Positions 26,238 to 36,000 of a stretch of 64,000 bases of DNA are shown here, in pieces. How positions within the stretch are numbered: the stretch's first letter is position 1; the number at the start of each line of letters is the position of its first letter. The stretch comes from Alcaligenaceae bacterium (GTDB taxonomy: Bacteria; Pseudomonadota; Gammaproteobacteria; Burkholderiales; Burkholderiaceae_B). The notes beneath the pieces were generated by a model, which worked only from the letters and a program-made list of their open reading frames with translations, was not told the DNA's origin and ran no database searches. A program made the translations under genes and the position numbers. Where the stretch lies: NCBI GenBank assembly GCA_013416395.1, contig JACCEP010000002.1, positions 682,001 through 746,000 of the forward strand, read 5' to 3'.

Positions 26238-26244
26238 GGATTTT

Positions 26245-26733
26245 ATGGCAGATATATTTGCTTTGACACAAGAGGCACTGGCCGGCATCGATATCGAGCT
26301 GGTTGACGTCGAGCGCGCGCCCCTGGGGTTGCTGCTTGTGACGATTGATCGCCCCGAAGGTGTGCGCATAGAAGACTGCGAGCTTGTTTCACGGCAGCTG
26401 TCGCGTGTGTTCGAGGTGGAAAACATCGATTATCAGCGTCTTGAAGTTGGCTCTCCGGGTACTGATCGTCCTCTGAAACGTCTGGCAGACTTTTTCCGGT
26501 TTGATGGCGAGCATGTTGAAGTCAAGCTGCGTGAGCCTATAGATAATCGCAAGGTGTTTAAGGGCATATTGCGCGCACCCGAAGAGCAGGGTGCCGATGC
26601 TCCGGCCACCCCCGAATTCGAGCTTGAGCTCGACGCGAAGTCAGGCCAAGAAAGTGTGCTTAATTTCACCTTCGAAGATGTCGATCGTGCCAAACTAGAT
26701 CCCATTCTTGATTTCAAGGGTAAGAAGCGATGA
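26245..26733 (+). CDS. rimP: Ribosome maturation factor RimP
   Basis: RimP helps assemble the 30S subunit. The 162-residue protein has the N-terminal KH-like domain ([31 protein letters not shown]) and the [17 protein letters not shown] segment typical of the family, then an SH3-like domain with an acidic insert (about 112-140). The ATG follows a TTGGA-like weak site right after the attenuator T-run. The stop overlaps the nusA start (ATGA). Confidence 0.94.
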   Translation: MADIFALTQEALAGIDIELVDVERAPLGLLLVTIDRPEGVRIEDCELVSRQLSRVFEVENIDYQRLEVGSPGTDRPLKRLADFFRFDGEHVEVKLREPIDNRKVFKGILRAPEEQGADAPATPEFELELDAKSGQESVLNFTFEDVDRAKLDPILDFKGKKR

Positions 26734-28214
26734 GTCGCGAAATTCTTTTACTGGTTGACGCCTTAGCGCGTGAAAAAAACGTGGAGCCCGAAGTTGTTTT
26801 CGGTGCGCTTGAGAGCGCCCTCGCTTCTGCGATGAAAAAGCGCTTCACGGATGACGCCGATATACGGGTAACCATAGACCGCGCGACGGGTGAGCACGAA
26901 GGCTATCGCCGCTGGCTTGTTGTTCCTGACGAAGAGGGTTTGCAAGAGCCTGACCGTCAAGAAATGTGTTCCGACGCCCAAGAAATTGTGCCTGGTATTG
27001 AAGTCGGTGAATACATCGAAGAGTCGCTCGAGCCTGAAGAGTTCGGTCGTATCGGCGCTCAGGCGGCCAAGCAGGCTATTTTGCAAAGAATTCGCGATGC
27101 CGAGCGCGAGCAGGTACTCAACGACTTCCTTGAACGTGGCGAAAATATCGTTTCCGGCAGCGTCAAGCGCATGGATAAAGGCGATGCCATTATCGAAACC
27201 GGCAAAATTGAAGCCAGGCTGCCGCGCAGCGAGATGATCCCTAAAGAAAACATCCGCGTCGGCGATCGTATCCGCGCCTGGGTGCTTAAGGTTGATCATG
27301 CTGCGCGTGGCCAGCAGGTTATTTTGTCACGTACCGCGCCCGAGTTCATCCGCCAGCTCTTCGAAAACGAAGTGCCCGAAATGGAACAAGGCCTGCTTGA
27401 TATCAAAGCGGCAGCGCGTGATCCGGGCGTTCGCGCCAAGATTGCCGTGGTGGCTTATGACAAACGCATCGACCCTATCGGCACCTGCGTCGGTATGCGT
27501 GGTTCGCGCGTCACGGCAGTGCGTAATGAGCTTGGTGGCGAGCAGGTCGATATCGTGCTGTGGGCAGATGACCCCGCCGAATTCGTCATTGGCGCACTTG
27601 CACCGGCCAATGTTGAGTCCATCGTCGTCGACGAAGACAAACACGCCATGGATGTCGTGGTCGACGCCGAAAACCTGCCCAAGGCCATTGGTGCCCGTGG
27701 GCAAAACGTGCGCCTGGCCTCAGAGCTTACCGGTTGGCAGATCAACATCATGACGCCCGAAGAAAGCCAGAGTCGCCAGGATGAAGAACGCACGGTATTA
27801 CGTCAAACCTTTATTAGCAGGCTCGATGTCGATGAAGAAGTCGCCGATATCCTTATCGACGAGGGCTTTACCGGGCTTGAAGAGATCGCCTACGTGCCGC
27901 TCCAGGAGCTGCTCGAAATCGAAGCCTTCGACGAAGATACGATCAACGAGCTGCGTACCCGCGCACGCAACGCCTTGCTCACCGAAGCCATTGCCCAGGA
28001 AGAGCGGGTACAGACCGTCGCCAAAGATTTGCGCGAGGTCGAGGGCCTGACGCCAGAGTTCATTGCAAAGCTGGCTGAAAATAAAGTCCTTACCCTTGAT
28101 GATTTGGCCGAGCTGGCCGCCGACGAGCTGGTCGAAATGATCGGTGTCTCAGAAGAAGAAGCTGGTCAAATTATCATTCGCGCCCGGGCCCATTGGTTTG
28201 ACGACGAGGCCTGA
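26730..28214 (+). CDS. nusA: Transcription termination/antitermination factor NusA
   Basis: NusA binds RNA polymerase and RNA and modulates pausing, termination and antitermination. The 494-residue length equals the E. coli form. In order: NTD (1-130), S1 domain (about 135-200), KH1 and KH2 (about 210-345, with [14 protein letters not shown] and [13 protein letters not shown]), and two C-terminal acidic repeats ([22 protein letters not shown] and [20 protein letters not shown]). It overlaps rimP and precedes infB by 68 bases. Confidence 0.97.
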   Translation: MSREILLLVDALAREKNVEPEVVFGALESALASAMKKRFTDDADIRVTIDRATGEHEGYRRWLVVPDEEGLQEPDRQEMCSDAQEIVPGIEVGEYIEESLEPEEFGRIGAQAAKQAILQRIRDAEREQVLNDFLERGENIVSGSVKRMDKGDAIIETGKIEARLPRSEMIPKENIRVGDRIRAWVLKVDHAARGQQVILSRTAPEFIRQLFENEVPEMEQGLLDIKAAARDPGVRAKIAVVAYDKRIDPIGTCVGMRGSRVTAVRNELGGEQVDIVLWADDPAEFVIGALAPANVESIVVDEDKHAMDVVVDAENLPKAIGARGQNVRLASELTGWQINIMTPEESQSRQDEERTVLRQTFISRLDVDEEVADILIDEGFTGLEEIAYVPLQELLEIEAFDEDTINELRTRARNALLTEAIAQEERVQTVAKDLREVEGLTPEFIAKLAENKVLTLDDLAELAADELVEMIGVSEEEAGQIIIRARAHWFDDEA

Positions 28215-28282
28215 CGCATATGCAACATATGAGTCAGGGTGTGTTTATTGAATAAGAGCTGTAGAAAGCAAGAGAGAGTCGA

Positions 28283-31200
28283 ATGCCGAGTAACACCGTC
28301 GCCCAGTTCGCTGATGAACTGAAAATGCCCGCCAACGCGCTGCTTGAGCAGCTGCGTGGGGCAGGCATTGAACTGAAGTCGGTCGACGATGTCGTCACCG
28401 ACGCGGACAAGGCGAAACTGCTTGAGTCGTTGCGCCGTTCCCACGGCGGCAGCGAGGGCAAGAAGATTACGCTTACACGCCGCCAAACCTCCGAAATCAG
28501 GCAGGCGGACGGCTCCGGCCGCTCGCGCACGATTCAGGTCGAAGTGCGCAAAAAGCGCGTATTCGTCAAGCGTGATCCAGCCGAGCTTGTTGCAGAGGCC
28601 GCTGCTGACCAAGACGAAGTCGTTGCGCAACCAGCCACGTCCGAATCTTCGTCCGCAACTGTTCCCGCGTCTGCCGAGTCTGTGGCACCTGTCGCATCGG
28701 TATCTGACGCACCCGTCTCTGCTGACAACGTGGTTGAGCCTACATCCGTTGATGCGGCTGTCAGCGATGCGCCTAAAGCAGAGGAGCCTGTGCAGGCGTC
28801 TGAGCCTACAGCTTCCGAAAGCAAGCCTGAGCCTGTCGCCACCCAGCCATCTGAGCCCGTCGTCGTTACACCGTCGGTTGCCGAAGGGTCCGTCCCGGCG
28901 ACCGATCAGGCCGAGCCAGTTGCCAACGCTGACAGCGCGTCCGCCGAAAGCACCTCCGGTTCGACACCAGAAGTCGCAACGGCGTCTGCACCGTCGCCTG
29001 TGGCTGAAGATAAGCCAGCCCAGCAAGCAAAGCCGGTTGTGGCCGATTCGTCTGCCGCCCATACACCTGACAAAGACAATAAAGTGTCGCAAGACAAGCC
29101 CGCTACAGAATCTGCCAGTGCCGCCAAGCCTGCTGCAGCAAACCCGCGCAAGCAGAACGCTCGCAGAGCCGGTCCACCCGTCAGTGCTGCGTCAGCCGCT
29201 GATCCAGATCGCGAGCGCGCACGTCGCGCTGCCGAGGCTGAGGCAGCGGCACTACGCGAAATGCTCCATCGCCCACGCAAGGTGCTAAAAGCGCCTGAGC
29301 CAGAGGCCGGTGGTATTTCGGGTACGTTGCATAAACCTGCCGGTGCCAAGGGCGCCAAGAAAGACACCAAAACCACTGACGTTAAAAAAACCATCAAGGC
29401 AACCGAAGTTGCCTCGTCCTGGAACGACAGTGGGCGCAAGAAAGCACCTGCTAAGGTTGACGCACCTCCCGCAGCACCTAGTCGAGACGGCTGGCGTGCG
29501 GGCGCTGGCAAGGCCGGCAAAGGTGCCAAGGGCAAGGGTGCACGCGGTCGAGGTCGCAACGCGCAGGTCGAGCGCAAAGAAATTCAGCCGGTCGAACTCA
29601 TCGTGCGCGAAGTTCACGTGCCCGAAACCATTACTGTGGCCGATCTGGCCCACAAAATGGCGGTTAAGGCTTCCGAGGTCATCAAGCATCTTATGAAGCT
29701 TGGGCAAATGGTTACCATTAACCAGGTGCTCGACCAGGAAACGGCCATGATTTTGGTCGAAGAATTAGGGCACACTGCCATTGCGGCCAAGCTTGACGAC
29801 CCTGAAGCCTTCCTCGACACTGTCGAAGGGCCCGAGGCCGAATCCCTGCCGAGAGCGCCGGTGGTTACCGTTATGGGTCACGTTGATCACGGTAAAACCT
29901 CGTTGCTTGACTTTATACGTCGTACCAAAGTGGCAACCGGTGAAGCCGGCGGCATTACCCAGCACATCGGCGCCTACAACGTCAAAACCGAACGTGGCAT
30001 GGTTACGTTTCTTGACACCCCGGGTCACGAGGCCTTTACGGCCATGCGTGCGCGTGGTGCTAAGGCAACCGACATAGTCATTCTGGTGGTGGCATCCGAC
30101 GACGGCGTCATGCCGCAAACCAAAGAAGCTATCCATCACGCCAAGGCTGCCAACGTGCCTATGGTCGTGGCAATTACCAAAATCGACAAGCCCGAGGGTA
30201 ACCCCGAGCGCGTCAAGCAAGAACTGGTCGCTGAACAAGTCGTGCCAGAAGAATACGGCGGTGACGTGCCATTTATCGGCGTGTCCGCCAAAACCGGGCA
30301 GGGCATTGATGATTTGCTCGAAAACGTATTGCTTCAGGCTGAAATCCTCGAGCTCAAGGCACCTATCGACGCACCTGCAAAGGGTATTGTCATCGAGGCA
30401 CGTCTTGACAAGGGACGTGGCCCGGTAGCAACCGTATTGGTGCAAAGCGGTACGCTGAATCGTGGCGACGCCTTGCTCGCTGGTGCCAGCTACGGTCGTG
30501 TCCGCGCCATGCTCAACGAGCTGGGCAAGCCCGTCAACAGTGCGGGCCCGTCCATGCCGGTCGAAATTCAGGGTCTTACCGAAGTGCCAGCGGCGGGGGA
30601 CGAAGTCATCGTTATGTCCGATGATCGTAAAGCACGCGAAATCGCGCTTTTCCGCCAGGGCAAGTTCCGTGATGTCAAGCTGGCACGCCAGCAGGCAGCC
30701 AAACTCGAGTCCATGTTTGATAACCTGGGCGACGGCATGCAAACCCTTGCGCTCATCGTCAAAACTGACGTGCAGGGCTCGCAGGAGGCACTGGTTAGTT
30801 CGCTGGTCAAGCTGTCTACTGACGAAGTGCGCGTGCAGGTCGTTCATGCTGCGGTCGGTGGCATCTCCGAAAGCGACGTCAACCTGGCCATTGCTTCCAA
30901 CGCCGTTGTCATCGGGTTTAATGTACGTGCAGAACTAAGCGCCAGAAAATTGGCCGAGCATAACGGCGTCGATCTCCGTTACTACAACATCATTTACGAT
31001 GCGGTTGACGAAGTACGTAATGCCCTGTCAGGCATGCTGGCACCCGAAAAGCGCGAAGAAGTCATTGGTACGGCCGAGATCCGCGAGGTCTACAGCGTTT
31101 CCCGTATCGGCAATATCGCTGGTTGCATGGTTACCGATGGCTTTGTGCGTCGTGACGCGCAACTGCGCTTGTTGCGTAACCACGTTGTGCAGTGGACGGG

Positions 31201-31351
31201 TTCGCTCGAGTCGCTGCGCCGCTTCAAGGATGACGTCAAAGAGGTCAAGTCTGGCTTCGACTGTGGTCTTACCCTTAAAGGCAACAACGACATTCAGGTG
31301 GGTGACCAGCTCGAATTCTTCGAAATCAAAGAGATTGCCCGGACGCTATAA
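28283..31351 (+). CDS. infB: Translation initiation factor IF-2
   Basis: IF-2 is the GTPase that brings fMet-tRNA to the 30S subunit. The 1022-residue form has an N-terminal IF2_N domain (residues 1-50), a long Ala/Ser/Pro/Glu-rich linker (about 90-420), a second IF2_N domain (about 445-500), then the G domain with GHVDHGKTS near residue 535, DTPGHEAF, and NKxD as TKID, followed by domains II-IV. The long linker is usual for Burkholderiales. An AAGAGAG site precedes the ATG. Confidence 0.97.
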   Translation: MPSNTVAQFADELKMPANALLEQLRGAGIELKSVDDVVTDADKAKLLESLRRSHGGSEGKKITLTRRQTSEIRQADGSGRSRTIQVEVRKKRVFVKRDPAELVAEAAADQDEVVAQPATSESSSATVPASAESVAPVASVSDAPVSADNVVEPTSVDAAVSDAPKAEEPVQASEPTASESKPEPVATQPSEPVVVTPSVAEGSVPATDQAEPVANADSASAESTSGSTPEVATASAPSPVAEDKPAQQAKPVVADSSAAHTPDKDNKVSQDKPATESASAAKPAAANPRKQNARRAGPPVSAASAADPDRERARRAAEAEAAALREMLHRPRKVLKAPEPEAGGISGTLHKPAGAKGAKKDTKTTDVKKTIKATEVASSWNDSGRKKAPAKVDAPPAAPSRDGWRAGAGKAGKGAKGKGARGRGRNAQVERKEIQPVELIVREVHVPETITVADLAHKMAVKASEVIKHLMKLGQMVTINQVLDQETAMILVEELGHTAIAAKLDDPEAFLDTVEGPEAESLPRAPVVTVMGHVDHGKTSLLDFIRRTKVATGEAGGITQHIGAYNVKTERGMVTFLDTPGHEAFTAMRARGAKATDIVILVVASDDGVMPQTKEAIHHAKAANVPMVVAITKIDKPEGNPERVKQELVAEQVVPEEYGGDVPFIGVSAKTGQGIDDLLENVLLQAEILELKAPIDAPAKGIVIEARLDKGRGPVATVLVQSGTLNRGDALLAGASYGRVRAMLNELGKPVNSAGPSMPVEIQGLTEVPAAGDEVIVMSDDRKAREIALFRQGKFRDVKLARQQAAKLESMFDNLGDGMQTLALIVKTDVQGSQEALVSSLVKLSTDEVRVQVVHAAVGGISESDVNLAIASNAVVIGFNVRAELSARKLAEHNGVDLRYYNIIYDAVDEVRNALSGMLAPEKREEVIGTAEIREVYSVSRIGNIAGCMVTDGFVRRDAQLRLLRNHVVQWTGSLESLRRFKDDVKEVKSGFDCGLTLKGNNDIQVGDQLEFFEIKEIARTL

Positions 31352-31354
31352 ATC

Positions 31355-31762
31355 ATGGGTAAACATAAATCCAGGCCCACTACGGGCCGCAACACCCGGC
31401 TGGCTGACCAGATCCAGAAGGATCTGGCCATTCTCATCCAACGCGAGCTAGATGTCTCGCGTGCGGGGCTTATTACGCTGACAGGTGTAGACCTGTCAGC
31501 CGACTACGCCCATGCGAAGGTATATTTCAGCGTCATGGGCGCCGAGCCCGAGGCCGCTACAGCCGCGCTTACCGAGAAAGCCGGATGGCTGCACTCGTTG
31601 TTGTTCAAGCTGCTGCACATTCATACGGTTCCCACGCTGCGATTCATTCACGATGACCAGCTTGCTCGTGGTCTTGCACTGTCGCAACTGATCGATCGGG
31701 CCAATCGCCCCGACGAGCCCTTCAAGCCCTCGGTTCCCGAGGACCCCGACGAACAGCCGTAA
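31355..31762 (+). CDS. rbfA: 30S ribosome-binding factor RbfA
   Basis: RbfA is a cold-shock protein that matures 16S rRNA in the 30S subunit. The 135-residue product has a single KH-type domain with the family text [24 protein letters not shown]-like start and [12 protein letters not shown], ending near [13 protein letters not shown]. It starts three bases after infB, so it is cotranscribed and probably coupled. The C-terminal tail is acidic and Pro-rich. Confidence 0.94.
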   Translation: MGKHKSRPTTGRNTRLADQIQKDLAILIQRELDVSRAGLITLTGVDLSADYAHAKVYFSVMGAEPEAATAALTEKAGWLHSLLFKLLHIHTVPTLRFIHDDQLARGLALSQLIDRANRPDEPFKPSVPEDPDEQP

Positions 31763-31795
31763 GGGCTGTCGTTTATATCAAGGACGTTTAAAACG

Positions 31796-32551
31796 ATGGC
31801 TTCCCGACGCGGGCAGATGCTCGACGGTGTCCTGTTGCTGGACAAACCTGTAGGCCTGTCCAGCAATCACGCCCTTCAGCGCGCCAAACGCGCGCTGGAT
31901 GCACGCAAAGCAGGACACACAGGTACGCTCGATCCCTTTGCGACCGGGCTGCTGGTGTGCTGTCTTGGCCGTGCCACCAAAATCTCAAGCAAGATGCTTG
32001 AGGCTGATAAAACCTACGTGGCAACCGTGCAACTGGGCGAAGAAACCGACAGCGGCGATCTTACCGGCAATGTCGTGGCGACCACGCCTCCAGAGGCCAT
32101 AAACGTCAACGCCGAAACTTTCGAGGCGGCATTGGCGGCTTTCCGGGGTGAGATCGAGCAGATCCCGCCCATGTATTCTGCGCTCAAGCGAGATGGCAAG
32201 CCTTTGTATGAGTATGCGCGCCAGGGCATAGAACTTGAACGCGAGCCGAGAAAAATTTCTATTCACCGGCTCGACCTGCTGCGGTTTGAGGGTCTCGAGG
32301 CAGACATAGTCGTCGAGTGCAGCAAGGGCACATACATACGCACGCTCGCCCAAGACATTGGCCGAGCGCTGGGTTGTCATGCTCACCTCAAGGCATTGCG
32401 ACGTACCACCGTAGGGCCTTTTCGCCTCGATGATGCCGTCGCTCTGGAGGCCCTGCAGGCCATGCCCGACCCCAAAACCGTACTGATACCGCTGGACGCC
32501 TTGCCTGCAGGCCTGGCCCCCGCTTCTACCAAACAAGAGGAACCTTTATGA
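31796..32551 (+). CDS. truB: tRNA pseudouridine(55) synthase TruB
   Basis: TruB makes pseudouridine 55 in the T-loop of tRNAs. The 251-residue sequence contains [17 protein letters not shown] and the catalytic [14 protein letters not shown], whose Asp is the nucleophile; later motifs are [19 protein letters not shown] and [15 protein letters not shown]. The C-terminal PUA-like tail is short compared with E. coli (314 residues). The stop overlaps the typA start by four bases. Confidence 0.95.
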   Translation: MASRRGQMLDGVLLLDKPVGLSSNHALQRAKRALDARKAGHTGTLDPFATGLLVCCLGRATKISSKMLEADKTYVATVQLGEETDSGDLTGNVVATTPPEAINVNAETFEAALAAFRGEIEQIPPMYSALKRDGKPLYEYARQGIELEREPRKISIHRLDLLRFEGLEADIVVECSKGTYIRTLAQDIGRALGCHAHLKALRRTTVGPFRLDDAVALEALQAMPDPKTVLIPLDALPAGLAPASTKQEEPL

Positions 32552-34365
32552 ATCGCGCATTGCGTAATGTGGCCATTATTGCCCACGTCGATCACGGCAA
32601 GACTACGCTTGTCGACCAGCTTCTGCGTCAGTCCGGCACTTTCCGCGACAACCAGCACATTTCTGAACGTGTTATGGACTCAGGCGATATCGAACGTGAG
32701 CGCGGTATTACCATTCTGTCGAAGAACTGTGCGGTCCAATACGAAGGCACGCATATCAACATCATCGACACCCCGGGGCACGCTGACTTCGGTGGTGAAG
32801 TCGAGCGAGTGCTGTCCATGGTTGACGGCGTTGTGCTGCTGGTTGATGCCGTAGAAGGGCCTATGCCGCAAACGCGTTTCGTGACACGCAAAGCACTGGC
32901 GCTGGGCCTCAAGCCCATCGTGGTGGTCAATAAAATTGACCGTCCGGGTGCACGCCCTGATTTCGTCGTCAATGCAACCTTTGATCTTTTCGACAAGCTT
33001 GGTGCAACCGAAGAACAGCTTGATTTTCCGGTTATCTATGCATCCGGCCTGGCTGGTTACGCCGGGCTGACCGATACTGTGCGCGAAGGCAACATGCGCC
33101 CTCTGTTCGACACCATTCTCAACTACGTACCCCAACGCGAAGATGATCCCGATGGTCCTCTGCAGATGCAGATTATTTCGCTTGATTACAGCTCGTACGT
33201 GGGCAAGATCGGTATTGGCCGTATTAATCGTGGCCGTCTCAGCCCTGGGCAAGATGTGGTGGGGCAGTTTGGTCCTGAAGCCAAGCCCTTTAAGGGCCGG
33301 GTCAACCAGGTGCTTAAGTTTCAAGGCCTCGAGCGTGTTCAGGTTGACGAAGCTTTGGCCGGCGATATTGTGCTGATTAATGGCTTGGAAGAAATCGGCA
33401 TTGGCTGCACGCTGATGGATCCAAACCACCCCGAAGCGCTGCCTATGCTGCGCATTGACGAACCTACCCTGTCCATGAACTTCATGGTCAATACATCGCC
33501 ACTGGCAGGTCGTGAGGGCAAGTACGTAACCAGCCGTCAACTGCGCGACCGTCTTGATCGCGAGCTCAAATCTAACGTGGCGCTACGTGTTAAAGACACA
33601 GACGATGACAAGGTGTTTGAAGTCAGCGGACGCGGCGAACTCCATCTGACGATTCTGATTGAAAACATGCGTCGCGAAGGCTACGAGCTGGCTGTTTCCC
33701 GCCCACGCGTTGTCTACAAAGAAGAAAATGGTGTCAAGCTTGAGCCTTACGAGCTGCTCACGGTAGACGTCGAAGACGGGCACCAGGGTGGTGTCATGGA
33801 AGAACTCGGCCGACGCAAGGGCGATCTGCTCGATATGGCTGCTGATGGTCGTGGGCGTACCCGTCTCGAGTACCGTATTCCTGCGCGTGGTCTTATCGGT
33901 TTTCAGGGTGAGTTCATGACGCTTACCCGCGGCACGGGGCTTATGAGTCACGTTTTCGACGATTACGCTCCTGTACGCGAAGGCGGCCTCGGCGAGCGTC
34001 GTAATGGCGTACTCATCAGCCAGGATAACGGCACGGCAGTGGCTTATGCATTATGGAAACTGCAAGAACGTGGCCGTATGTTTGTGTCACCGCAAGACCC
34101 TGTGTATGAAGGCATGATTATCGGTATCCATAGTCGTGAAAATGACTTGGTGGTTAACCCCATCAAAGAAAAGAAGCTGACGAACGTGCGCTCATCGGGT
34201 AAAGATGAGCACATTGACTTGGTCACACCTATACAGCTTACTTTGGAGTATGCCGTTGAGTTCATTTCAGATGATGAGCTGGTCGAAGTAACGCCCAAGT
34301 CTATGCGTCTGCGCAAGCGCTATCTGCAAGAGCATGAGCGTCGCCGCGCATCTCGCGAAGATTAG
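32548..34365 (+). CDS. typA: Ribosome-associated GTPase TypA/BipA
   Basis: TypA is an EF-G-like GTPase that acts on ribosomes under stress and in late 50S assembly. The 605-residue protein shows G1 [10 protein letters not shown]2/G3 with RERGITI and [11 protein letters not shown], and G4 NKID, followed by EF-G-like domains and the family-specific C-terminal domain ([10 protein letters not shown] near the end). It overlaps truB and is the last gene of the rimP operon, ending at a large structured terminator. Confidence 0.96.
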   Translation: MNRALRNVAIIAHVDHGKTTLVDQLLRQSGTFRDNQHISERVMDSGDIERERGITILSKNCAVQYEGTHINIIDTPGHADFGGEVERVLSMVDGVVLLVDAVEGPMPQTRFVTRKALALGLKPIVVVNKIDRPGARPDFVVNATFDLFDKLGATEEQLDFPVIYASGLAGYAGLTDTVREGNMRPLFDTILNYVPQREDDPDGPLQMQIISLDYSSYVGKIGIGRINRGRLSPGQDVVGQFGPEAKPFKGRVNQVLKFQGLERVQVDEALAGDIVLINGLEEIGIGCTLMDPNHPEALPMLRIDEPTLSMNFMVNTSPLAGREGKYVTSRQLRDRLDRELKSNVALRVKDTDDDKVFEVSGRGELHLTILIENMRREGYELAVSRPRVVYKEENGVKLEPYELLTVDVEDGHQGGVMEELGRRKGDLLDMAADGRGRTRLEYRIPARGLIGFQGEFMTLTRGTGLMSHVFDDYAPVREGGLGERRNGVLISQDNGTAVAYALWKLQERGRMFVSPQDPVYEGMIIGIHSRENDLVVNPIKEKKLTNVRSSGKDEHIDLVTPIQLTLEYAVEFISDDELVEVTPKSMRLRKRYLQEHERRRASRED

Positions 34366-34416
34366 TAACATCGAGTTGTAGCAGGGCAGGCTGTTGCAAA
34401 ACGCCTGTCGTAGAAC

Positions 34417-34508
34417 AAAAAGCCATCCCGTGGCTATTGAGCGGTACCTGAGAGCTTGGATTGGTATCCGGCTTTTATGGTGCAGCTCACCACGGGATGG
34501 CTTTTTTA
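34417..34508. terminator. Bidirectional terminator between typA and the Slam-like gene
   Basis: A perfect 16-base stem (34417-34432 with 34490-34505) encloses a 57-base loop. T-runs flank it on both strands, so it can end both convergent transcripts. The loop contains its own hairpin (about 34453-34473), making this longer and more structured than a usual terminator. Confidence 0.8.
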
Positions 34509-34511
34509 GTA

Positions 34512-35948
34512 TTAAAAATACTTGTTTGCCTCGATAAATACCCGGCTCTTTTCAAGTGCAAACAATATGTCATTGCTGCGTACACGCTGGTGCGACCAGA
34601 TTAGCCTGGGCGTTAGCCCGCTATGATTGATGCGCTGATGCCAAAGCGACAGTGATATGCCGTGCAGCGTATCGCGTCTGCGCAAGCCCTGGCTGAACAA
34701 GGTCGGGCCGTCATACAGGCGGGTACCGGTAGTTGCAATAACAGCTGTACCTAGACCAGAAGGCCAGCGTCTTTCCCACTGTGCCCGCAAGCTGGCCTGA
34801 TGGAATCTGTCATTGCTGTCGCGTGTGCCTGTTTTGGCATAATACTCATGGCCAATCTGCCAGTAGTGGCCGGCGCCCAGCTGGTAGGCTAATGACAGGC
34901 CGGCCAGATAACTAGCGTGGTCAAGATGTTGACGCTCGCGATGACGCTGGTGACCATATTCTGCAGTTGCGCGTGTCTGCCATCGAGATGACCATGCCTC
35001 ATGCCATTGCACTTGTGCCCCTACGCTGTGCGCATAGGCGTGGCCCCCAAACCACCGATATTGTATGAAAGGGCTCAAGCTCAGCGATTTGCCCTGCCTG
35101 GCCACGCCTATGCCAGGAGCAAATCGGGTGGTGAAATAGCTATAACGTGAATGACGGGCGTATTGTCTACCTTCGGTAGTAATGCCTAGTGCGTAAAACG
35201 CGCCATGCGGCAACAGCCATTTTTTGTCGAGTGCTACCTGGTAACCCAAACCTCGATCCTGCAGTGGTGCGTCGAAGGTCCAGTTGCCCGCCCGCCGGAC
35301 TGTAGGCGCATTGTTGATGTTGTCTTCAGTTAGCAATTGCACTGCGGCATGAAACTGCCATTGCTCACGCTCCTGCAAACGCTGGTGCAGGCGGGCGTAC
35401 CGCTCCCGCAGCGCGCTCTCTAGTTCGGCGTTTTGCAGAAGATCCAGCTGTTCTGTTGCCGCCCTGTGTTGGTAGTTGTCGGCAAGGGTTTCGGCAAGCT
35501 GCATGCGTACGCCGTGCGCGTCGGGCACCTGAGCCAAAAGCTGAGCGTAATGCTGTACAGCGGTATTATGGCGACCTTGAAGGCGGGCCTGAATGGCTCT
35601 CGCGTACTCAAGCAAAACCGGGTCAGGGCTGGCAGATTTCTCGTACACAGGCAAAAGCACCACGATACCGGCCGTGTTGTCAGAGCGCATGGCAGACACC
35701 ATGGCGCGTCGCAACAGGTCTGGGTTTGCCAGCAGCGTCGCCTCGTCCACCTCTAGGACTGCGGTATCAATGTTGTGTGTAAGCCTTGCGGGTGCATCGT
35801 GTTCGAATCGGTATAGTGAGTTCGTTGAAGATAATTCTTCTGGCCAGGCAATGACTGGCGCCGGTAGTGGTTTGTCGTTGGCACGGGCGTGTGCTGTTAA
35901 CACTGCCAGGCATGCCATGGCCGCAAACTGGATAGCGAGGTTTTTCAT
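34512..35948 (-). CDS. Slam-type outer membrane lipoprotein exporter (DUF560)
   Basis: Slam proteins flip substrate lipoproteins such as TbpB or HpuA to the cell surface. The 478-residue product starts with a signal peptide (MKNLAIQF... ending near ARA), then a TPR-like helical part (about 80-190, with QGRHNTAVQHYAQLLAQVPDA-like repeats), then a DUF560 beta-barrel of about 290 residues ending in VFIEANKYF with an aromatic terminal residue. The start at 35948 is chosen for the signal peptide; another ATG is at 35966. It lies 52 bases downstream of the TonB receptor, the last gene of the cluster. Confidence 0.82.
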   Translation of the reverse strand: MKNLAIQFAAMACLAVLTAHARANDKPLPAPVIAWPEELSSTNSLYRFEHDAPARLTHNIDTAVLEVDEATLLANPDLLRRAMVSAMRSDNTAGIVVLLPVYEKSASPDPVLLEYARAIQARLQGRHNTAVQHYAQLLAQVPDAHGVRMQLAETLADNYQHRAATEQLDLLQNAELESALRERYARLHQRLQEREQWQFHAAVQLLTEDNINNAPTVRRAGNWTFDAPLQDRGLGYQVALDKKWLLPHGAFYALGITTEGRQYARHSRYSYFTTRFAPGIGVARQGKSLSLSPFIQYRWFGGHAYAHSVGAQVQWHEAWSSRWQTRATAEYGHQRHRERQHLDHASYLAGLSLAYQLGAGHYWQIGHEYYAKTGTRDSNDRFHQASLRAQWERRWPSGLGTAVIATTGTRLYDGPTLFSQGLRRRDTLHGISLSLWHQRINHSGLTPRLIWSHQRVRSNDILFALEKSRVFIEANKYF

Positions 35949-36000
35949 GTACGTTGGGCAGAGCATGGTGTCACTGTGTATTGGTTGTACGCCCCGCCCA

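Noticed and set aside
28166-29092. 308-residue open frame on the minus strand
   Set aside because: Low-complexity Arg/Cys/Gly text mirrors the Ala/Pro-rich linker of infB.
29765-30847. 360-residue open frame on the minus strand
   Set aside because: It is antisense to the infB GTPase domain, with no supporting motif; a codon-usage shadow.
34433-34489. Riboswitch in the typA terminator loop (CTGAGAG resembles part of a THI box)
   Set aside because: The remaining TPP-binding core is absent and the element lies after, not before, genes.
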